Shown here one piece after another: positions 42,964 through 52,099 of a DNA stretch of 64,000 nt (within the stretch, counting starts at the first letter, position 1; every line of letters starts with the position of its first letter). Under the pieces are notes generated by a model. The model had not been told where the DNA came from, did no database searches, and was given only the letters and a program-made list of their open reading frames with translations. The position numbers and the translations under genes were made by a program. Source of the stretch: Streptomyces sp. TSRI0281 (GTDB lineage: Bacteria > Actinomycetota > Actinomycetes > Streptomycetales > Streptomycetaceae); assembly GCF_001905125.1 (NCBI RefSeq), contig NZ_LWLE01000001.1, forward strand, positions 1,358,112 to 1,422,111. Reading direction: 5' to 3'.

Positions 42964-43200
42964 GACCCGGTCAGGATATCGGTCTGTAGGACCGCGAATG
43001 CCCCGCCGGCCACCCCGGACGCCAGGGAAGCGATGCAGGAAGCTGACGGACCGCCGGATACGGACCCGGTAGGCCGGGCGCGGCCCGGTCCACCAGGCGC
43101 TCGTACGCGGCCCACGGCATGAACTCGGCCTGTTCCGCCGAGAGATACGGCCCGCCGCCGGGGGCCGTGGAAACCGGTGCCGCTCCCTCGGCTGCTCGGG
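42964..43200. other. intergenic region, possible small minus-strand frame
   Basis: 237 bases between the kinase start and the Lrp stop. On the minus strand a frame crossing the Lrp stop reads GGPYLSAEQAEFMPWAAYERLVDRA, which looks protein-like. It has no clear start and ends within about 60 codons. I cannot assign it; it may be a gene remnant. The kinase promoter must also lie here. Confidence 0.3.
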
Positions 43201-43683
43201 TCAGCCGGGGGTCCCCACGGCCCGTCCCACGGCTTCCACCAGCGGCAGCACCCGGTGCGCCACCCGCTCGCGCAGCGCCACCTCGGTGCGTGTTCTGACC
43301 ACCCCGGGGAGCTGGATCAACCGCTGGATCACATCCTCCAGATGCCCGTTGTCCCGGGCCACGACCCGGGTCAGCAGATCCCCGCCCCCCGTCGTGGAGA
43401 ACGCTTCGATGATCTCGGGGACGGCCGAGAGCGCGTCACCCACCTCGTCCAGATGCCCCTGGGTGACCTCCAGGTGGACAAAGGCCAGGACCGGGTGGCC
43501 GAGCGCGGCCGGGGAGAGGGTCGGCCCGGTCCCGGTGATCACACCGTCCCGCTCCAGCCGCTCCAGCCGGGCCTGCAGCGTGCCCCGGGCCACTCCGAGG
43601 ACGCGCGCGTACTCGCGCACGCTGGTACGCGGCTGCTCGATGAGCAGCCGCAGGATGCGAGTGTCGAGGGCGTCCACCGCCAT
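43201..43683 (-). CDS. Lrp/AsnC family transcriptional regulator
   Basis: 160 residues. The N-terminal helix-turn-helix reads LDTRILRLLIEQPRTSVREYARVLGVARGTLQARLERLERDGVI. The C-terminal RAM ligand domain has AFVHLEVTQGHLDEVGDAL and FSTTGGGDLLTRVVARDNGHLEDVIQRL. RAM domains bind amino acids or related acids and drive oligomer changes. AAGGAG lies 10 bases before the ATG. It is divergent from the FUSC gene, with a palindrome between them at 43724-43742, so local autoregulation and control of the neighbour are likely. Confidence 0.93.
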   Translation of the reverse strand: MAVDALDTRILRLLIEQPRTSVREYARVLGVARGTLQARLERLERDGVITGTGPTLSPAALGHPVLAFVHLEVTQGHLDEVGDALSAVPEIIEAFSTTGGGDLLTRVVARDNGHLEDVIQRLIQLPGVVRTRTEVALRERVAHRVLPLVEAVGRAVGTPG

Positions 43684-43723
43684 GGTCCGTTGGTCTCCTT
43701 CTGGCGTGCCGAAACCGGCTTTG

Positions 43724-43742
43724 ACTATGCCAATGGCACAGT
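43724..43742. promoter_or_regulatory. palindromic operator, probably for the adjacent Lrp regulator
   Basis: ACTATGCCAATGGCACAGT is a 19-bp near-perfect palindrome (ACT-TGCC / GGCA-AGT) in the divergent Lrp/FUSC spacer, 41 bases upstream of the Lrp start. Length and symmetry suit Lrp/AsnC dimers. Assignment to this Lrp is positional inference. Confidence 0.6.
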
Positions 43743-43902
43743 ACTCCCTCATCGATTTGAGCCACTGTCCCGCAGGATGCTTTCCTTTGGTCATCGATGG
43801 CGCCGCGCAGCGCCGGACGGCGACGAAGCCGATTCCGGTTCCGCGGCGCCTTTGCCATGCAGAAGAGGGTGTTCTCCAGCCGAAGGGGGCGGTCCGACCG
43901 TC

Positions 43903-45414
43903 GTGAAGAGGATGTTCGTGGCCCCGGATCCGGGGCTTGTACGACTGCGGGTCTCCCTGCGTGCCGTGCTCGGTATCGGCCTGGCCGTGGCCGCGGCCGA
44001 ACTGGCCGGCCTTTCCCTGACCGCCTCCATCACCGGAGGACTCGCCGCGCTCCTCGCGCTGTTCACGGTCGGCGACCCGACCGTCCGCAGGCAGGCGGTC
44101 ACCACCCTGCTGCTCCCCGCTGTCGGCTTCCCGGTGCTCGCCCTGGCGAGCACCCTGCACGGACTGCCCCTGCCGCGGGCCGTCTGCTGGCTGGCCGTCG
44201 TCTTCGCCGGCGTGTACGCGCGGCGCTGGGGGCCGCGCGGCCACGCGCTGGGGATATTCGGCTTCATGATGTTCTTCAGCACCCAGTTCCTGCACGCCGT
44301 TCCGGCCCAGCTGCCGGAGCTGTACGGCGCGATGGCGCTGGCCGTCGCGGCGGCCTGCGCGGTCCGCTTCGGCGCCTGGTGCATCGAGCGCCGCACCCCG
44401 TTGCCCGCCCAGCCCGCGCCCCTCACCGGATACGGGTTCGACAGGCCCACCACCCGCCAGGCGCTCCAGGCCACCGCGGCCTGCGGGATCGCGCTCGCGG
44501 TGGGGATGCTGCTGTCCCCGGACCGCTGGTACTGGGCGGTCGGCACCGCCTGGTGGATCTTCGTCAACACGGCCTCGCGCGGGGAGACGCTCGTCCGCGG
44601 CTTCCGCCGCGTCGTCGGGACCGTCGCCGGGATCGGCGTCGGACTGCTCGTCGCGGTGCCGCTCCACGGGGCACCCGCACCCACCGCCGCACTCGTCGCC
44701 GTCTGCGTCTTCGGGATCTTCTACACGGCAGCGCCCTCGTACAGCTGGATGACCTTCTTCGTCACCGTCATGGCCGGACTGCTCTACGGGCTCCTCGGCG
44801 TCCTGCACCCCGGGCTGCTCCGGCTCCGCTTCGAGGAGACCGCGGCAGGGGCCCTCGGTGCGGTCCTCGGGGTCGCCCTGATCCTGCCCGTCACCACGCA
44901 CGCCACCACCGAGGCGTGGATCCAGCGGGCCCTGCACTGCGTGCACCGCTGCACCGCCGCCGCGGCGCTGCGGCTGGCCGGTGACCAGCACGCCGACCCG
45001 GCGCCCCTCGCCGCCGAGCTGGAACTGCTGCTGGGCCGGGCCAGGCTGTCGCTCGCCCCGCTCGTCCACCCCATCAGCCCGCTGCGCGCCCGCAAGGCCC
45101 GCGCCCGCCAGGTACTGGACCTGCTCGACGCCTGTGCCCGCGAGGTGCGCGGTCTCGCCACCGTGGCGGCCGACCCGGACGCCTCCCACGACGCGCGCCT
45201 CACCGCCGCCTGCCACCGCGTGGAGGCCGCGGTGCTGGCCCTGGCGCCTCCGGGGCAGCCCCGTGCGGACCGGTCGGACGTACCGGTTCACGCCCCGCAC
45301 CACCACCCCGGGGCCGAGGCCGCACTCGCGCATCTGCACGCGCTGGAGGGAGCGCTGGTGGACCTCGCCGCGCCCCTGCGCAGTTCCACCCGGGCACCGC
45401 TCGTCCCCGTCTGA
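43903..45414 (+). CDS. FUSC family membrane protein (aromatic acid exporter-like)
   Basis: 503 residues with the two-half architecture of fusaric-acid-resistance/AaeB proteins. Five to six helices (LRAVLGIGLAVAAAELAGLSL onward) precede a soluble linker near 185-195. A second helical block follows with ATAACGIALAVGMLL, then WYWAVGTAWWIFVNTASRGETLVRGFRRVVGTVAGIGVG (the conserved R-G-x-x-R-x-x-G-T). A helical cytosolic tail comes last. The family exports aromatic or other organic acids. GTG 43903 follows GAAGGGGG; ATG 43912 is the alternative. Divergent Lrp suggests ligand-induced expression. Confidence 0.85.
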   Translation: MKRMFVAPDPGLVRLRVSLRAVLGIGLAVAAAELAGLSLTASITGGLAALLALFTVGDPTVRRQAVTTLLLPAVGFPVLALASTLHGLPLPRAVCWLAVVFAGVYARRWGPRGHALGIFGFMMFFSTQFLHAVPAQLPELYGAMALAVAAACAVRFGAWCIERRTPLPAQPAPLTGYGFDRPTTRQALQATAACGIALAVGMLLSPDRWYWAVGTAWWIFVNTASRGETLVRGFRRVVGTVAGIGVGLLVAVPLHGAPAPTAALVAVCVFGIFYTAAPSYSWMTFFVTVMAGLLYGLLGVLHPGLLRLRFEETAAGALGAVLGVALILPVTTHATTEAWIQRALHCVHRCTAAAALRLAGDQHADPAPLAAELELLLGRARLSLAPLVHPISPLRARKARARQVLDLLDACAREVRGLATVAADPDASHDARLTAACHRVEAAVLALAPPGQPRADRSDVPVHAPHHHPGAEAALAHLHALEGALVDLAAPLRSSTRAPLVPV

Positions 45415-45540
45415 CCCCGGCACGACGGAGCCCGGCGAGCACCGCCGCCCGACCGGAGCGGATTGGTCCGGACCGCGAAAAGGGCTGCCTGCTACCGTCG
45501 GCCGTGAAGATCGCGGCGGACAGTGAAGAGGGGTAGCGCG

Positions 45541-46608
45541 ATGGGCGGCAACAGCGCCGTGCGGGCATTCATAGGATCGTTCACCTCGTCGGGCGGGCCG
45601 GGCATCACCGCCGCCGCCGTGGACCGGGACACCGGCGCCCTGACCGTGCTCGGGTCCACGGACGTCCTGGCCGATCCCTCGTTCCTCGCCGTCGGACTGG
45701 GGCCGGGGCCGGGCGGCACGGCCCTGTACGCCGTCGGTGAGACCCCCAGCGGCGCGGCTGCCGCCCTCGACATCAGCGGCGACGTACCCCGGCTCATCGG
45801 TGACATCCAGGCCGTGGACGGCGGATCGCCCACCCATCTCGCGCTCGCGGCGGGTCACCTGGTCACCGCCAACTACGGCTCGGGCAGTGTCACCGCGCTG
45901 CCGGTGCTGGCCGACGGTTCGCTCGGCGCGGCGGTCTCCGTGCTCCAGCACGAGGGCAGCGGTCCGGACGCCCGCCGACAGGAGGGCCCGCACGCCCACC
46001 AGGTGCTGGGCGACCCCTCGGGCGCCTGGGTGCTGAGTGTGGACCTCGGCACCGACTCCGTACGCGTCTGCGCCCTGGACGCCGATACGGGAGCCCTGCG
46101 GCTGCACGGCGAGACGGCGCTGCGGCCGGGTGCGGGACCACGTCATCTGGCCTTCCACCCGGGGGGCACGCTCGCCTACGTCCTCAACGAACTGGAGCCG
46201 ACGGTCACGGTGTGCCGCTGGGACGCCGCCGCCGGACGGCTCGAACCGGTCGGCGAGACCCCCGTGCTGCCCGAGCCCCAGTCCGCGGACGACGCGGTGC
46301 GTACGTACCCCTCCGAGGTGGTCGTCTCGCACGACGGACGCTTCCTGTGGACCGCCAACCGCGGGCACGACACCATCTCGGTGCTGACCCTCGACGAGAC
46401 CGGTGAGAAGCCGGTCCTGGTCGCGACCGTGGGCTGCGGTGGCCGCTGGCCGCGCGACCTCACCCTGGACCCCACGGGCCAGTGGCTGTACGCGGCCAAT
46501 GAGCACTCGGGGAACGTGAGCTGGTTCGCCGTGGAGGCGGAGACCGGAGTTCCGCAGTACGCGGGCTCCATCGAGGCCCCAGCGGCCTCCTGCGTCGTCT
46601 TCGCCTGA
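45541..46608 (+). CDS. lactonase family beta-propeller protein (6-phosphogluconolactonase YbhE/Pgl type)
   Basis: 355 residues forming a predicted seven-bladed propeller. Family landmarks are FIGSFTSSGGPGI at the start, GSPTHLALAAGHLVTANYGSGSV, EGPHAHQVLGDPSG, VSVDLGTDSVRV, GPRHLAFHPGG and a late SEVVVSHDGRFLWTANRGHDTI, then GRWPRDLTLDPTGQWLYAAN. It resembles the cycloisomerase-like YbhE lactonases that open 6-phosphogluconolactone, though members may act on other lactones. No signal peptide. ATG 45541 has AAGAGGGG upstream. Confidence 0.88.
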   Translation: MGGNSAVRAFIGSFTSSGGPGITAAAVDRDTGALTVLGSTDVLADPSFLAVGLGPGPGGTALYAVGETPSGAAAALDISGDVPRLIGDIQAVDGGSPTHLALAAGHLVTANYGSGSVTALPVLADGSLGAAVSVLQHEGSGPDARRQEGPHAHQVLGDPSGAWVLSVDLGTDSVRVCALDADTGALRLHGETALRPGAGPRHLAFHPGGTLAYVLNELEPTVTVCRWDAAAGRLEPVGETPVLPEPQSADDAVRTYPSEVVVSHDGRFLWTANRGHDTISVLTLDETGEKPVLVATVGCGGRWPRDLTLDPTGQWLYAANEHSGNVSWFAVEAETGVPQYAGSIEAPAASCVVFA

Positions 46609-46631
46609 GACTGCGCGCGGCCCCACCGAGG

Positions 46632-46655
46632 GGCCCGGCCCGCGGGGGCCGGGCC
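46632..46655 (+). terminator. hairpin terminator after the lactonase
   Basis: GGCCCGGCC and its perfect complement around a 6-base loop, 24 bases after the lactonase stop. Confidence 0.65.
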
Positions 46656-46734
46656 AGAAGCCGTCACGGGCCGCCCTGAGGCCGGCACAGGGCGGCCGTA
46701 CGTCACCGCGGTGCGGCTCGGCGCCGAGGTACGG

Positions 46735-46773
46735 CAGTGGGGCGCGGACCGGGTCCCGGTCCGCGCCCCACTG
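46735..46773. terminator. very strong bidirectional hairpin terminator
   Basis: A 39-base near-perfect palindrome with 19-base arms (CAGTGGGGCGCGGACC...) located between the convergent lactonase and chelatase genes. The tip must open to a small loop. A second safeguard behind the hairpin at 46632-46655. Confidence 0.8.
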
Positions 46774-46818
46774 CTCGTTACGTCGTTACGTCGCTACGCC
46801 GGCGCGTGCGGGCGCGGA

Positions 46819-47742
46819 TCAGTGCGCCTGCGCGCCCTGGGGCGTCGCCGGAGTGATGCCCAGTGCCGTGGCGTACATCGACAGCACCAGCTTGCCGATC
46901 GCCGGGTACGCGCCCAGCGGCTCGGCCGTCGCGCAGCCGGCCTCCTTCGCCGCCGCGTCCAGCAGACGCGGGTCGATCTCGGGGCCCACCAGGTACGGCG
47001 CCAGCGCGAGCTGCGCGGAACCGGAGCTCAGCAGCTGCTCCGCGACCGCCGCGACCGAACCCTCCACGTCGAGTGCGGCGGCCATCACCGGCACCGCGAG
47101 GCGGGCGGCGAGCAGCATGCCGGTGATCCCGGCCGCCTGCACGGCCTCGTCGCCGCCCACCGTGGCCAGCACGATGCCGTCGGCGGCGGTCGCCACGGTG
47201 AACAGCCTCGCGCGGTCGGCGCGCGCCAGCCCGGCCTCCGACAGCCGCACGTGCAGCGCCTCGGCGAGCAGCGGGTGCGGGCCGAGCACATCGGTCAGCT
47301 CGACCTGGGTACCGCTGTCCATCACTGCCTGCCGTATCCGCCGGATCAGGGCGCTGTCCGGCCCCGCGAGCAGCGGTACCACGACGGCGGGCGGGCCGAC
47401 GGGTTCGGCGACCTCGCGGCCCACGGCCCTGGCCTGCTCGTAGCGCGCGACGCGCTCGGCGGCGGAATGGGCGAGAACGGTGGTCAGCGTGGGGTACTCG
47501 GCGTCGTCACCGTCGAGGTAGCCGATCCGCGCGTTGAGGCCGGGCAGCTCGGAACGGGCGATGCTGATCACCTCTTCGGCCAGGCTGCGCGTGGCCGAGG
47601 AGGGGGTACCGGGAACGACGAGAACGAGCGCGGCAGCGCCCTCAGGCGCGACCACGGGCTCCGGGCGGCGGTGCCGTCCGGACTGGCGAGGTCGCGGCAT
47701 TCGTACAGGCAGGCCGGAAGCGGGCCCAGTGGGGGTGCTCAT
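46819..47742 (-). CDS. sirohydrochlorin chelatase-like (CbiX family) protein
   Basis: 307 residues of two CbiX-like half domains: LVLVVPGTPSSATRSLAEEVI with NARIGYLDGDD, and a central VVVPLLAGPDSALIRRI with LTDVLGPHPLLAEAL. CbiX/SirB inserts Fe or Co into sirohydrochlorin for siroheme or cobalamin. The first-half metal-binding His of the family (HGS) is replaced by Pro-Gly (VPGTPS), and the second (FLxxGxH) reads LLAGPDS, so the usual catalytic histidines are not evident. This is a diverged chelatase-fold protein; activity is uncertain. Confidence 0.75.
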   Translation of the reverse strand: MSTPTGPASGLPVRMPRPRQSGRHRRPEPVVAPEGAAALVLVVPGTPSSATRSLAEEVISIARSELPGLNARIGYLDGDDAEYPTLTTVLAHSAAERVARYEQARAVGREVAEPVGPPAVVVPLLAGPDSALIRRIRQAVMDSGTQVELTDVLGPHPLLAEALHVRLSEAGLARADRARLFTVATAADGIVLATVGGDEAVQAAGITGMLLAARLAVPVMAAALDVEGSVAAVAEQLLSSGSAQLALAPYLVGPEIDPRLLDAAAKEAGCATAEPLGAYPAIGKLVLSMYATALGITPATPQGAQAH

Positions 47743-47908
47743 GGCGCCGCATGCTACTGGTTTTGCATGCTCCTCTGTTCGGGGAGGGCCCAGTCAGGCG
47801 TCATCTGTCCGCTTATGTCTGATGAGTGACATACCGGTCAACTGCCCCGCTCTGTCTGCCCGGTTTCGGGTCGGGGGACTGCGGCCGGGCAGCGGCGCAC
47901 GGGCGTCG

Positions 47909-49114
47909 TCAGGGCTGCCCCGCCTCCGGCGCGAACTCCGGTACGACCCCCTGTGCGGACCCCGGGACGAACAGCAGTGTCGGGTGGAGCGGAAGCCTCA
48001 GATCCCCGGTCGCCAGGGCCCGCGCGATCCGCAGCGCACCGGCCAGCGGATCCCCCGAAGCGGGCACCACGCGTGCCTGCGGCACCTGTTGGGCCAGCTC
48101 CTCGCGCAGCGGTACCAGCAGGGGGTCACCCATCCTGAACAGGCCGCCGGTCAGGGCCACTTCGCGTCCCGGGCCGTCATCGTCCCCGGCCTCGGGGCAC
48201 ACGGCGGCGGCCGCCTCGGCGATATGGGCGGCGGCCCGGCGCAGAATGCCCGCGGCGACCGTGTCGTCACCGGCGCACGCCGCCACCTCGGGGGCGAACG
48301 ACGCGAGCAGCGCGGGGCGGTCGGCGCGCGGATAGAGCAGGCCGGGCAGGTCGGGTGCCGGACCGAACACGGCGCTGAGCCGGGACAGCAGCGCCGCGGA
48401 TCCGCCGCGTCGCCCGTCGTGGGCGCGCATCGCCGCGTCGAGGCCGGCACGGCCGATCCAGGAACCGCCGCCGATGTCACCCAGAAGATGTCCCCAGCCA
48501 TCGGCCCTGCGCCATGACATCAGGTCGGTGCCGAGCGCGATCAGGCCCGTGCCGCCCGCGACGACCGCACCCGGCCGCTGGCCCACCGCACCCGCGTACG
48601 CGGTCACCGCGTCGGCGGCCAGGGCGAACCGGCGCACGCCCAACGCGGTCGTGAGCGCGGCGGGCAGCTCCGCCCGCAGCTGCCCGCCGAGCGTCGCCAT
48701 CCCGGCGGCCCCCACGGCTACGGCGGCGATCGGCCCGTGGGCGCCCTCCTGCCCTCCTGCCCCCCGTCCGGCTTCGGCCCGCTCCAGCAGCGTCCGAGCG
48801 GCGGGCAGCAGCTGCTCCAGCAGATGGGCCGCGTCGATCCCCGCCGGCCCCGTCCGTACGGGTTCGGCACAGACGACCGTGGACAGCGGCTCCCGCGTGC
48901 CGGCCGTCGTCCCGAGCGCTACGCGCAGTCCGGAGCCGCCCGAGTCCACACCGAGCACGTAGGGGCCCACTGCCGGTTCGGAGGAAACACCCAGAACCCC
49001 GGAAGCAGTTCTGGCCGTCACTCCGGAAACAGCCCCCGAAGCAGTCCCGGCAGTCCCGTGAGCGGCCGTCGATCCCGTTCCGGACGCGGGTCCGGGGGGC
49101 GGCGCATCCGTCAC
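47909..49114 (-). CDS. N-acetylglucosamine kinase-like BadF/BadG ATPase family protein
   Basis: 401 residues of the ASKHA sugar-kinase fold. The phosphate-1 loop is [15 protein letters not shown], adenosine/connector elements are [18 protein letters not shown], and phosphate-2 is [14 protein letters not shown]. The [30 protein letters not shown] block is the hallmark of eukaryote-type N-acetylglucosamine kinases, and [13 protein letters not shown] follows. It would phosphorylate GlcNAc from cell-wall or chitin turnover. About 45 Gly/Ala/Ser/Thr-rich residues precede the fold. Its ATG overlaps the ung stop, so it is translated downstream of ung. Confidence 0.85.
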   Translation of the reverse strand: MTDAPPPGPASGTGSTAAHGTAGTASGAVSGVTARTASGVLGVSSEPAVGPYVLGVDSGGSGLRVALGTTAGTREPLSTVVCAEPVRTGPAGIDAAHLLEQLLPAARTLLERAEAGRGAGGQEGAHGPIAAVAVGAAGMATLGGQLRAELPAALTTALGVRRFALAADAVTAYAGAVGQRPGAVVAGGTGLIALGTDLMSWRRADGWGHLLGDIGGGSWIGRAGLDAAMRAHDGRRGGSAALLSRLSAVFGPAPDLPGLLYPRADRPALLASFAPEVAACAGDDTVAAGILRRAAAHIAEAAAAVCPEAGDDDGPGREVALTGGLFRMGDPLLVPLREELAQQVPQARVVPASGDPLAGALRIARALATGDLRLPLHPTLLFVPGSAQGVVPEFAPEAGQP

Positions 49115-49788
49115 GGCAACCGCCAGTCGACCGGCTGCGCCCCCTGGCGCTCCAGCAGTTCGTTGACCCGGCTGAACGGCCGTGAGCCGAAGAACCCGCG
49201 GTCCGCCGACATCGGGGAGGGGTGCGAGGACTCGATGGCCGGGAAGTCGCCCAGCTGGGGCCGCAGGTTGCGGGCGTCACGCCCCCACAGGACCGACACC
49301 AGCGGTGTGCCGCGCGCCACCAGGGCCCGGATGGCCTGTTCGGTGACCTCTTCCCAGCCCTTGCCGCGATGCGCCGCGGGCCGTCGCGGTGCGGTCGTCA
49401 ACGCCCGGTTGAGCAACAGCACCCCCTGTCGGGTCCACGGCGTGAGATCACCGTTGGACGGCCGCGGAAGGCCCAGATCCGCGTGCAGTTCCCGGAAGAT
49501 GTTCTCCAGGCTGCCCGGCAGCGGCCGGACCTTGGGAGCCACGGCGAAACTCAACCCGATCGCATGACCCGGGGTGGGATAGGGATCCTGACCGACGACG
49601 AGGACCCGCACCTCGTCGAAGGGTTGCTGGAACGCCCGGAGCACATTTGGCCCCGAGGGCAGGTAGGTGCGCCCCGCGGCGATTTCGGTGCGGAGGAAGT
49701 CGCCCATCGCGGCGACGCGTTCGGCCACGGGTTCCAGGGCCTGCGCCCACCCGGGCTCAACGATTTCTTTCAACGGTCGTGCTGCCAC
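49111..49788 (-). CDS. ung: uracil-DNA glycosylase
   Basis: 225 residues, family 1 UDG, which removes uracil from DNA to start base-excision repair. The catalytic water-activating motif is GQDPYP with Asp68, the uracil-binding GLSFAVAP and LLLNRALTT (Asn) follow, and the leucine-loop motif is [18 protein letters not shown] start it at GTG 49788 ([14 protein letters not shown]), which matches the family; GTG 49797 adds three residues. It is followed by an overlapping sugar kinase with no evident functional link. Confidence 0.95.
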   Translation of the reverse strand: MAARPLKEIVEPGWAQALEPVAERVAAMGDFLRTEIAAGRTYLPSGPNVLRAFQQPFDEVRVLVVGQDPYPTPGHAIGLSFAVAPKVRPLPGSLENIFRELHADLGLPRPSNGDLTPWTRQGVLLLNRALTTAPRRPAAHRGKGWEEVTEQAIRALVARGTPLVSVLWGRDARNLRPQLGDFPAIESSHPSPMSADRGFFGSRPFSRVNELLERQGAQPVDWRLP

Positions 49789-49833
49789 GAGCCGCACTCT
49801 ACTGGTGATACGACCACTCCGATCAACTGCCGG

Positions 49834-50919
49834 TCAGCCGAGCACCACCGCACGTACGCACAGCACATCCGGCAGATGCGAGGCGAGCTGCCGCCAGCTG
49901 TCCCCGTCGTCCGCGCTGGCGTACAACTCGCCGTTGCGATTGCCGAAGTAGATCCCGGCGGGGTCCGCGTCGTCCGTGCAGAGCGCGTCGCGCAGCACCG
50001 TGCCGTAGTGCGCGCCTTCCGGCAGGCCCGCCGACAGCGGCTCCCAGGTCCGCCCCGCGTCGCTCGTACGGAACACCCGGCAGCGGTGCTCGGCGGGGAC
50101 GCGGTCGGCGTCGGCGTTGATCGGGAAGATGTAGGCCGTCCCACCGCGGTGCGGGTGGGCGGCGGCGGCGAACCCGAAGTCGGACGGCAGGCTCTCGCCG
50201 ATGTCGGTCCAGTGGTCCCCGGAGTCGTCGCTGCGGAACACGCCCCAGTGGTTCTGGAGGTAGAGCCGGTCGGGATCGGCCGCGTCCCGGGTGACCTTGT
50301 GGACGCACTGGCCGAACTCCGGGTCCGGATCGGGCAGGAAGACCGCCGACACCCCCTTGTTCGACGGAGCCCAGCTCTCCCCGCCGTCCTTGGTCCGGAA
50401 CACTCCGGCCGTGGAGACCGCGACGGTCACCGCCCGTGCGTCCCTCGGGTCGGTCAGGATGGTGTGCAGGCCCTCGCCGCCGCCTCCGGGCACCCATTTC
50501 GAGCGGGTCGGGTGCTCCCACAGCGGACGGACCAGCTCGAAGCTCTCACCGCGGTCCTCGGACCGGAACAGGGCGGCGGGCTCGGTCCCCGCGTAGACCA
50601 CGTCGGGCGCCTCGGGGCCGGCGGGCTGCAACTGCCAGACCCGCTCCAGCGACGCCCCGGTGAACTCGGGGAACTTCACCGCGGGTTGTTTCGGCTCGGT
50701 CCAGGTCGCGCCCAGATCGTCGGAGTGGAACACGGAAGGGCCCCAGTGCGCGCTGTCGCCGCCGACCAGGATCCGCGGGGTCGGCCCACGGGTGTCGAGG
50801 GCGACCGAGTAGATCGCCTGGGCAGGGAAATCGGGGTCCGTGAACTCCCAGGCCCCGCCGCGCCTGCGGCCGAGGAAAAGTCCCTTGCGGGTGCCTACCG
50901 CCAGCAGTACTTCGGTCAT
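49834..50919 (-). CDS. BNR/Asp-box repeat beta-propeller protein (sialidase-like fold)
   Basis: 361 residues with at least six Asp-box turns (S-x-D-x-G-x-T/S-W): SDDLGATW, SEDRGESF, TKDGGESW, SDDSGDHW, SDAGRTW and ADDGDSW. It opens VLLAVGTRKGLFLG. Such propellers occur in sialidases, VPS10 and photosystem assembly factors. No catalytic arginine triad of sialidases is evident, so the name glycosidase is not supported. No signal peptide. The ATG 50919 start has GGGAGG 8 bases upstream; the frame extends further upstream without family character. Confidence 0.82.
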   Translation of the reverse strand: MTEVLLAVGTRKGLFLGRRRGGAWEFTDPDFPAQAIYSVALDTRGPTPRILVGGDSAHWGPSVFHSDDLGATWTEPKQPAVKFPEFTGASLERVWQLQPAGPEAPDVVYAGTEPAALFRSEDRGESFELVRPLWEHPTRSKWVPGGGGEGLHTILTDPRDARAVTVAVSTAGVFRTKDGGESWAPSNKGVSAVFLPDPDPEFGQCVHKVTRDAADPDRLYLQNHWGVFRSDDSGDHWTDIGESLPSDFGFAAAAHPHRGGTAYIFPINADADRVPAEHRCRVFRTSDAGRTWEPLSAGLPEGAHYGTVLRDALCTDDADPAGIYFGNRNGELYASADDGDSWRQLASHLPDVLCVRAVVLG

Positions 50920-51151
50920 GACCGAGACCTCCCGAAACGCCGTTGTGCCGGATACGGGACAGTCTGCACCCGGCCACTGACACCGGCTCGTGCGGAACGC
51001 GTCCGTGCAGGTCGGAGCGGCGGTGGCGCGAAGGTGCGGCCCCGGCGGAGGCGGCAGCCGGCCGGCACCGGACAACCCGGACCGCGCGGACTCGGCGCCG
51101 CCCGGACGCCGCCCGGGCGCGGAATCCCGGTACGGAACCGGGCGTGCGCCC

Positions 51152-51207
51152 TTGACCGGTCTCCGGCGGCCGACCTAGCGTGCAACCGCCCGTGGAAAGC
51201 GCTTGCC
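51152..51207 (+). promoter_or_regulatory. promoter with LacI-type operator upstream of the cupin gene
   Basis: TTGACC (51152-51157) and TAGCGT (51176-51181) are spaced by 18 bases. At 51194-51207, just past the expected start site, GGAAAGCGCTTGCC is a 14-bp palindrome with one mismatched pair and the central AGCGCT of LacI-family operators. Repression by a LacI regulator encoded elsewhere is inferred. The rest of the 50920-51254 gap has no gene. Confidence 0.6.
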
Positions 51208-51254
51208 CGCGCAGTCGTGGCGGCCCGAGCGCCCGAATCCCAGGAGTACCCGTG

Positions 51255-51965
51255 GTGACCTTCGAAGGACTGCCCGGCGCAGTCGCCGTCTCGCACCTGA
51301 GCGTCTACGACTGGCCCGCCGAGGACGGGTTGCGGGGCGGGACCCCGCACCTTCATCTGACCTGTTCCGAGGGGTACGTGGTCGTCGGGGGCAGCGGCTC
51401 CGTGCAGACCCTCACCGGGTCCGGGTTCCGGCGGACGCCGCTGGCCCCCGGAGCCCTCGTCTGGTTCACGCCCGGCACCATCCACCGGCTCGTGAACGAG
51501 GACGGCCTGCGCATCGTCGTCCTGATGCAGAACAGCGGGCTGCCCGAGGCGGGCGACGCCGTCCTCACCCTGCCGCCCCGCTTCCTCGGCGACCCGGACA
51601 CCTATCGCGCGGCCGTCGCGATCCCCGACGGCACCGAAGCGGAGCAGGAGCGGGCCGCCCGTACCCGTCGCGACCTCGCCGTCGAGGGGTTTCTCACCCT
51701 GCGCCGTGCCGCCGACGCGGGCGACCCCGAGCCGCTGGCCGCATTCCACCGGGCCGCCGCCGCGCTCGTACGGCCCCGGACCGAGGACTGGCGCGAGCGG
51801 TGGGAGCGGGGGGCCGCCGCCGCGTCCGAGGTGACGGGTGCGCAGCTCGACGCACTGGCCCGGGGTGATGCCGGTCATCTCGCGGACGCCTGTGTGCACG
51901 CCGAACAGCCCTCCATGCGCGGCAAGTTCGGTATGTGCGGGCGCCTGGACGTCTACCGGGGCTGA
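51255..51965 (+). CDS. cupin domain-containing protein
   Basis: 236 residues. The N-terminal cupin barrel has motif 1 as TPHLHLTCSEGYVVVGGSG (His-x-His and Glu metal ligands) and motif 2 as PGTIHRLVN (His), so a divalent metal site is likely complete. The C-terminal 110 residues form a helical domain (DLAVEGFLTLRRAADAGD, WRERWERGAAAASEV) not typical of simple cupins. AGGAG at 51242-51246 supports GTG 51255, or GTG 51252 in frame. A LacI-type operator upstream suggests sugar-responsive control. Substrate unknown. Confidence 0.85.
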   Translation: MTFEGLPGAVAVSHLSVYDWPAEDGLRGGTPHLHLTCSEGYVVVGGSGSVQTLTGSGFRRTPLAPGALVWFTPGTIHRLVNEDGLRIVVLMQNSGLPEAGDAVLTLPPRFLGDPDTYRAAVAIPDGTEAEQERAARTRRDLAVEGFLTLRRAADAGDPEPLAAFHRAAAALVRPRTEDWRERWERGAAAASEVTGAQLDALARGDAGHLADACVHAEQPSMRGKFGMCGRLDVYRG

Positions 51966-52099
51966 CGAGCGGGCGGCGCCGCCCCTCGGGCATGTGCTCA
52001 AATTCCGGGGAAGAGGCTGGTCCGGGGCGGTGCTGGACGGTAGGGCGGTGCGGTCGGGCCCGGCCCGGCCTGTGGTGCGGTGGTGAGGAGACTGCGGCG

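Noticed and set aside
43684..46626. A minus-strand open frame of over 900 codons upstream of and in frame with the Lrp gene
   Set aside because: It lies antisense to the FUSC and lactonase genes, which have clear family motifs. Only its last 160 codons are the real Lrp gene.
49834..50919. Naming the BNR-repeat protein a sialidase
   Set aside because: Asp-box repeats alone mark the propeller fold; the arginine triad and other sialidase active-site residues were not found.
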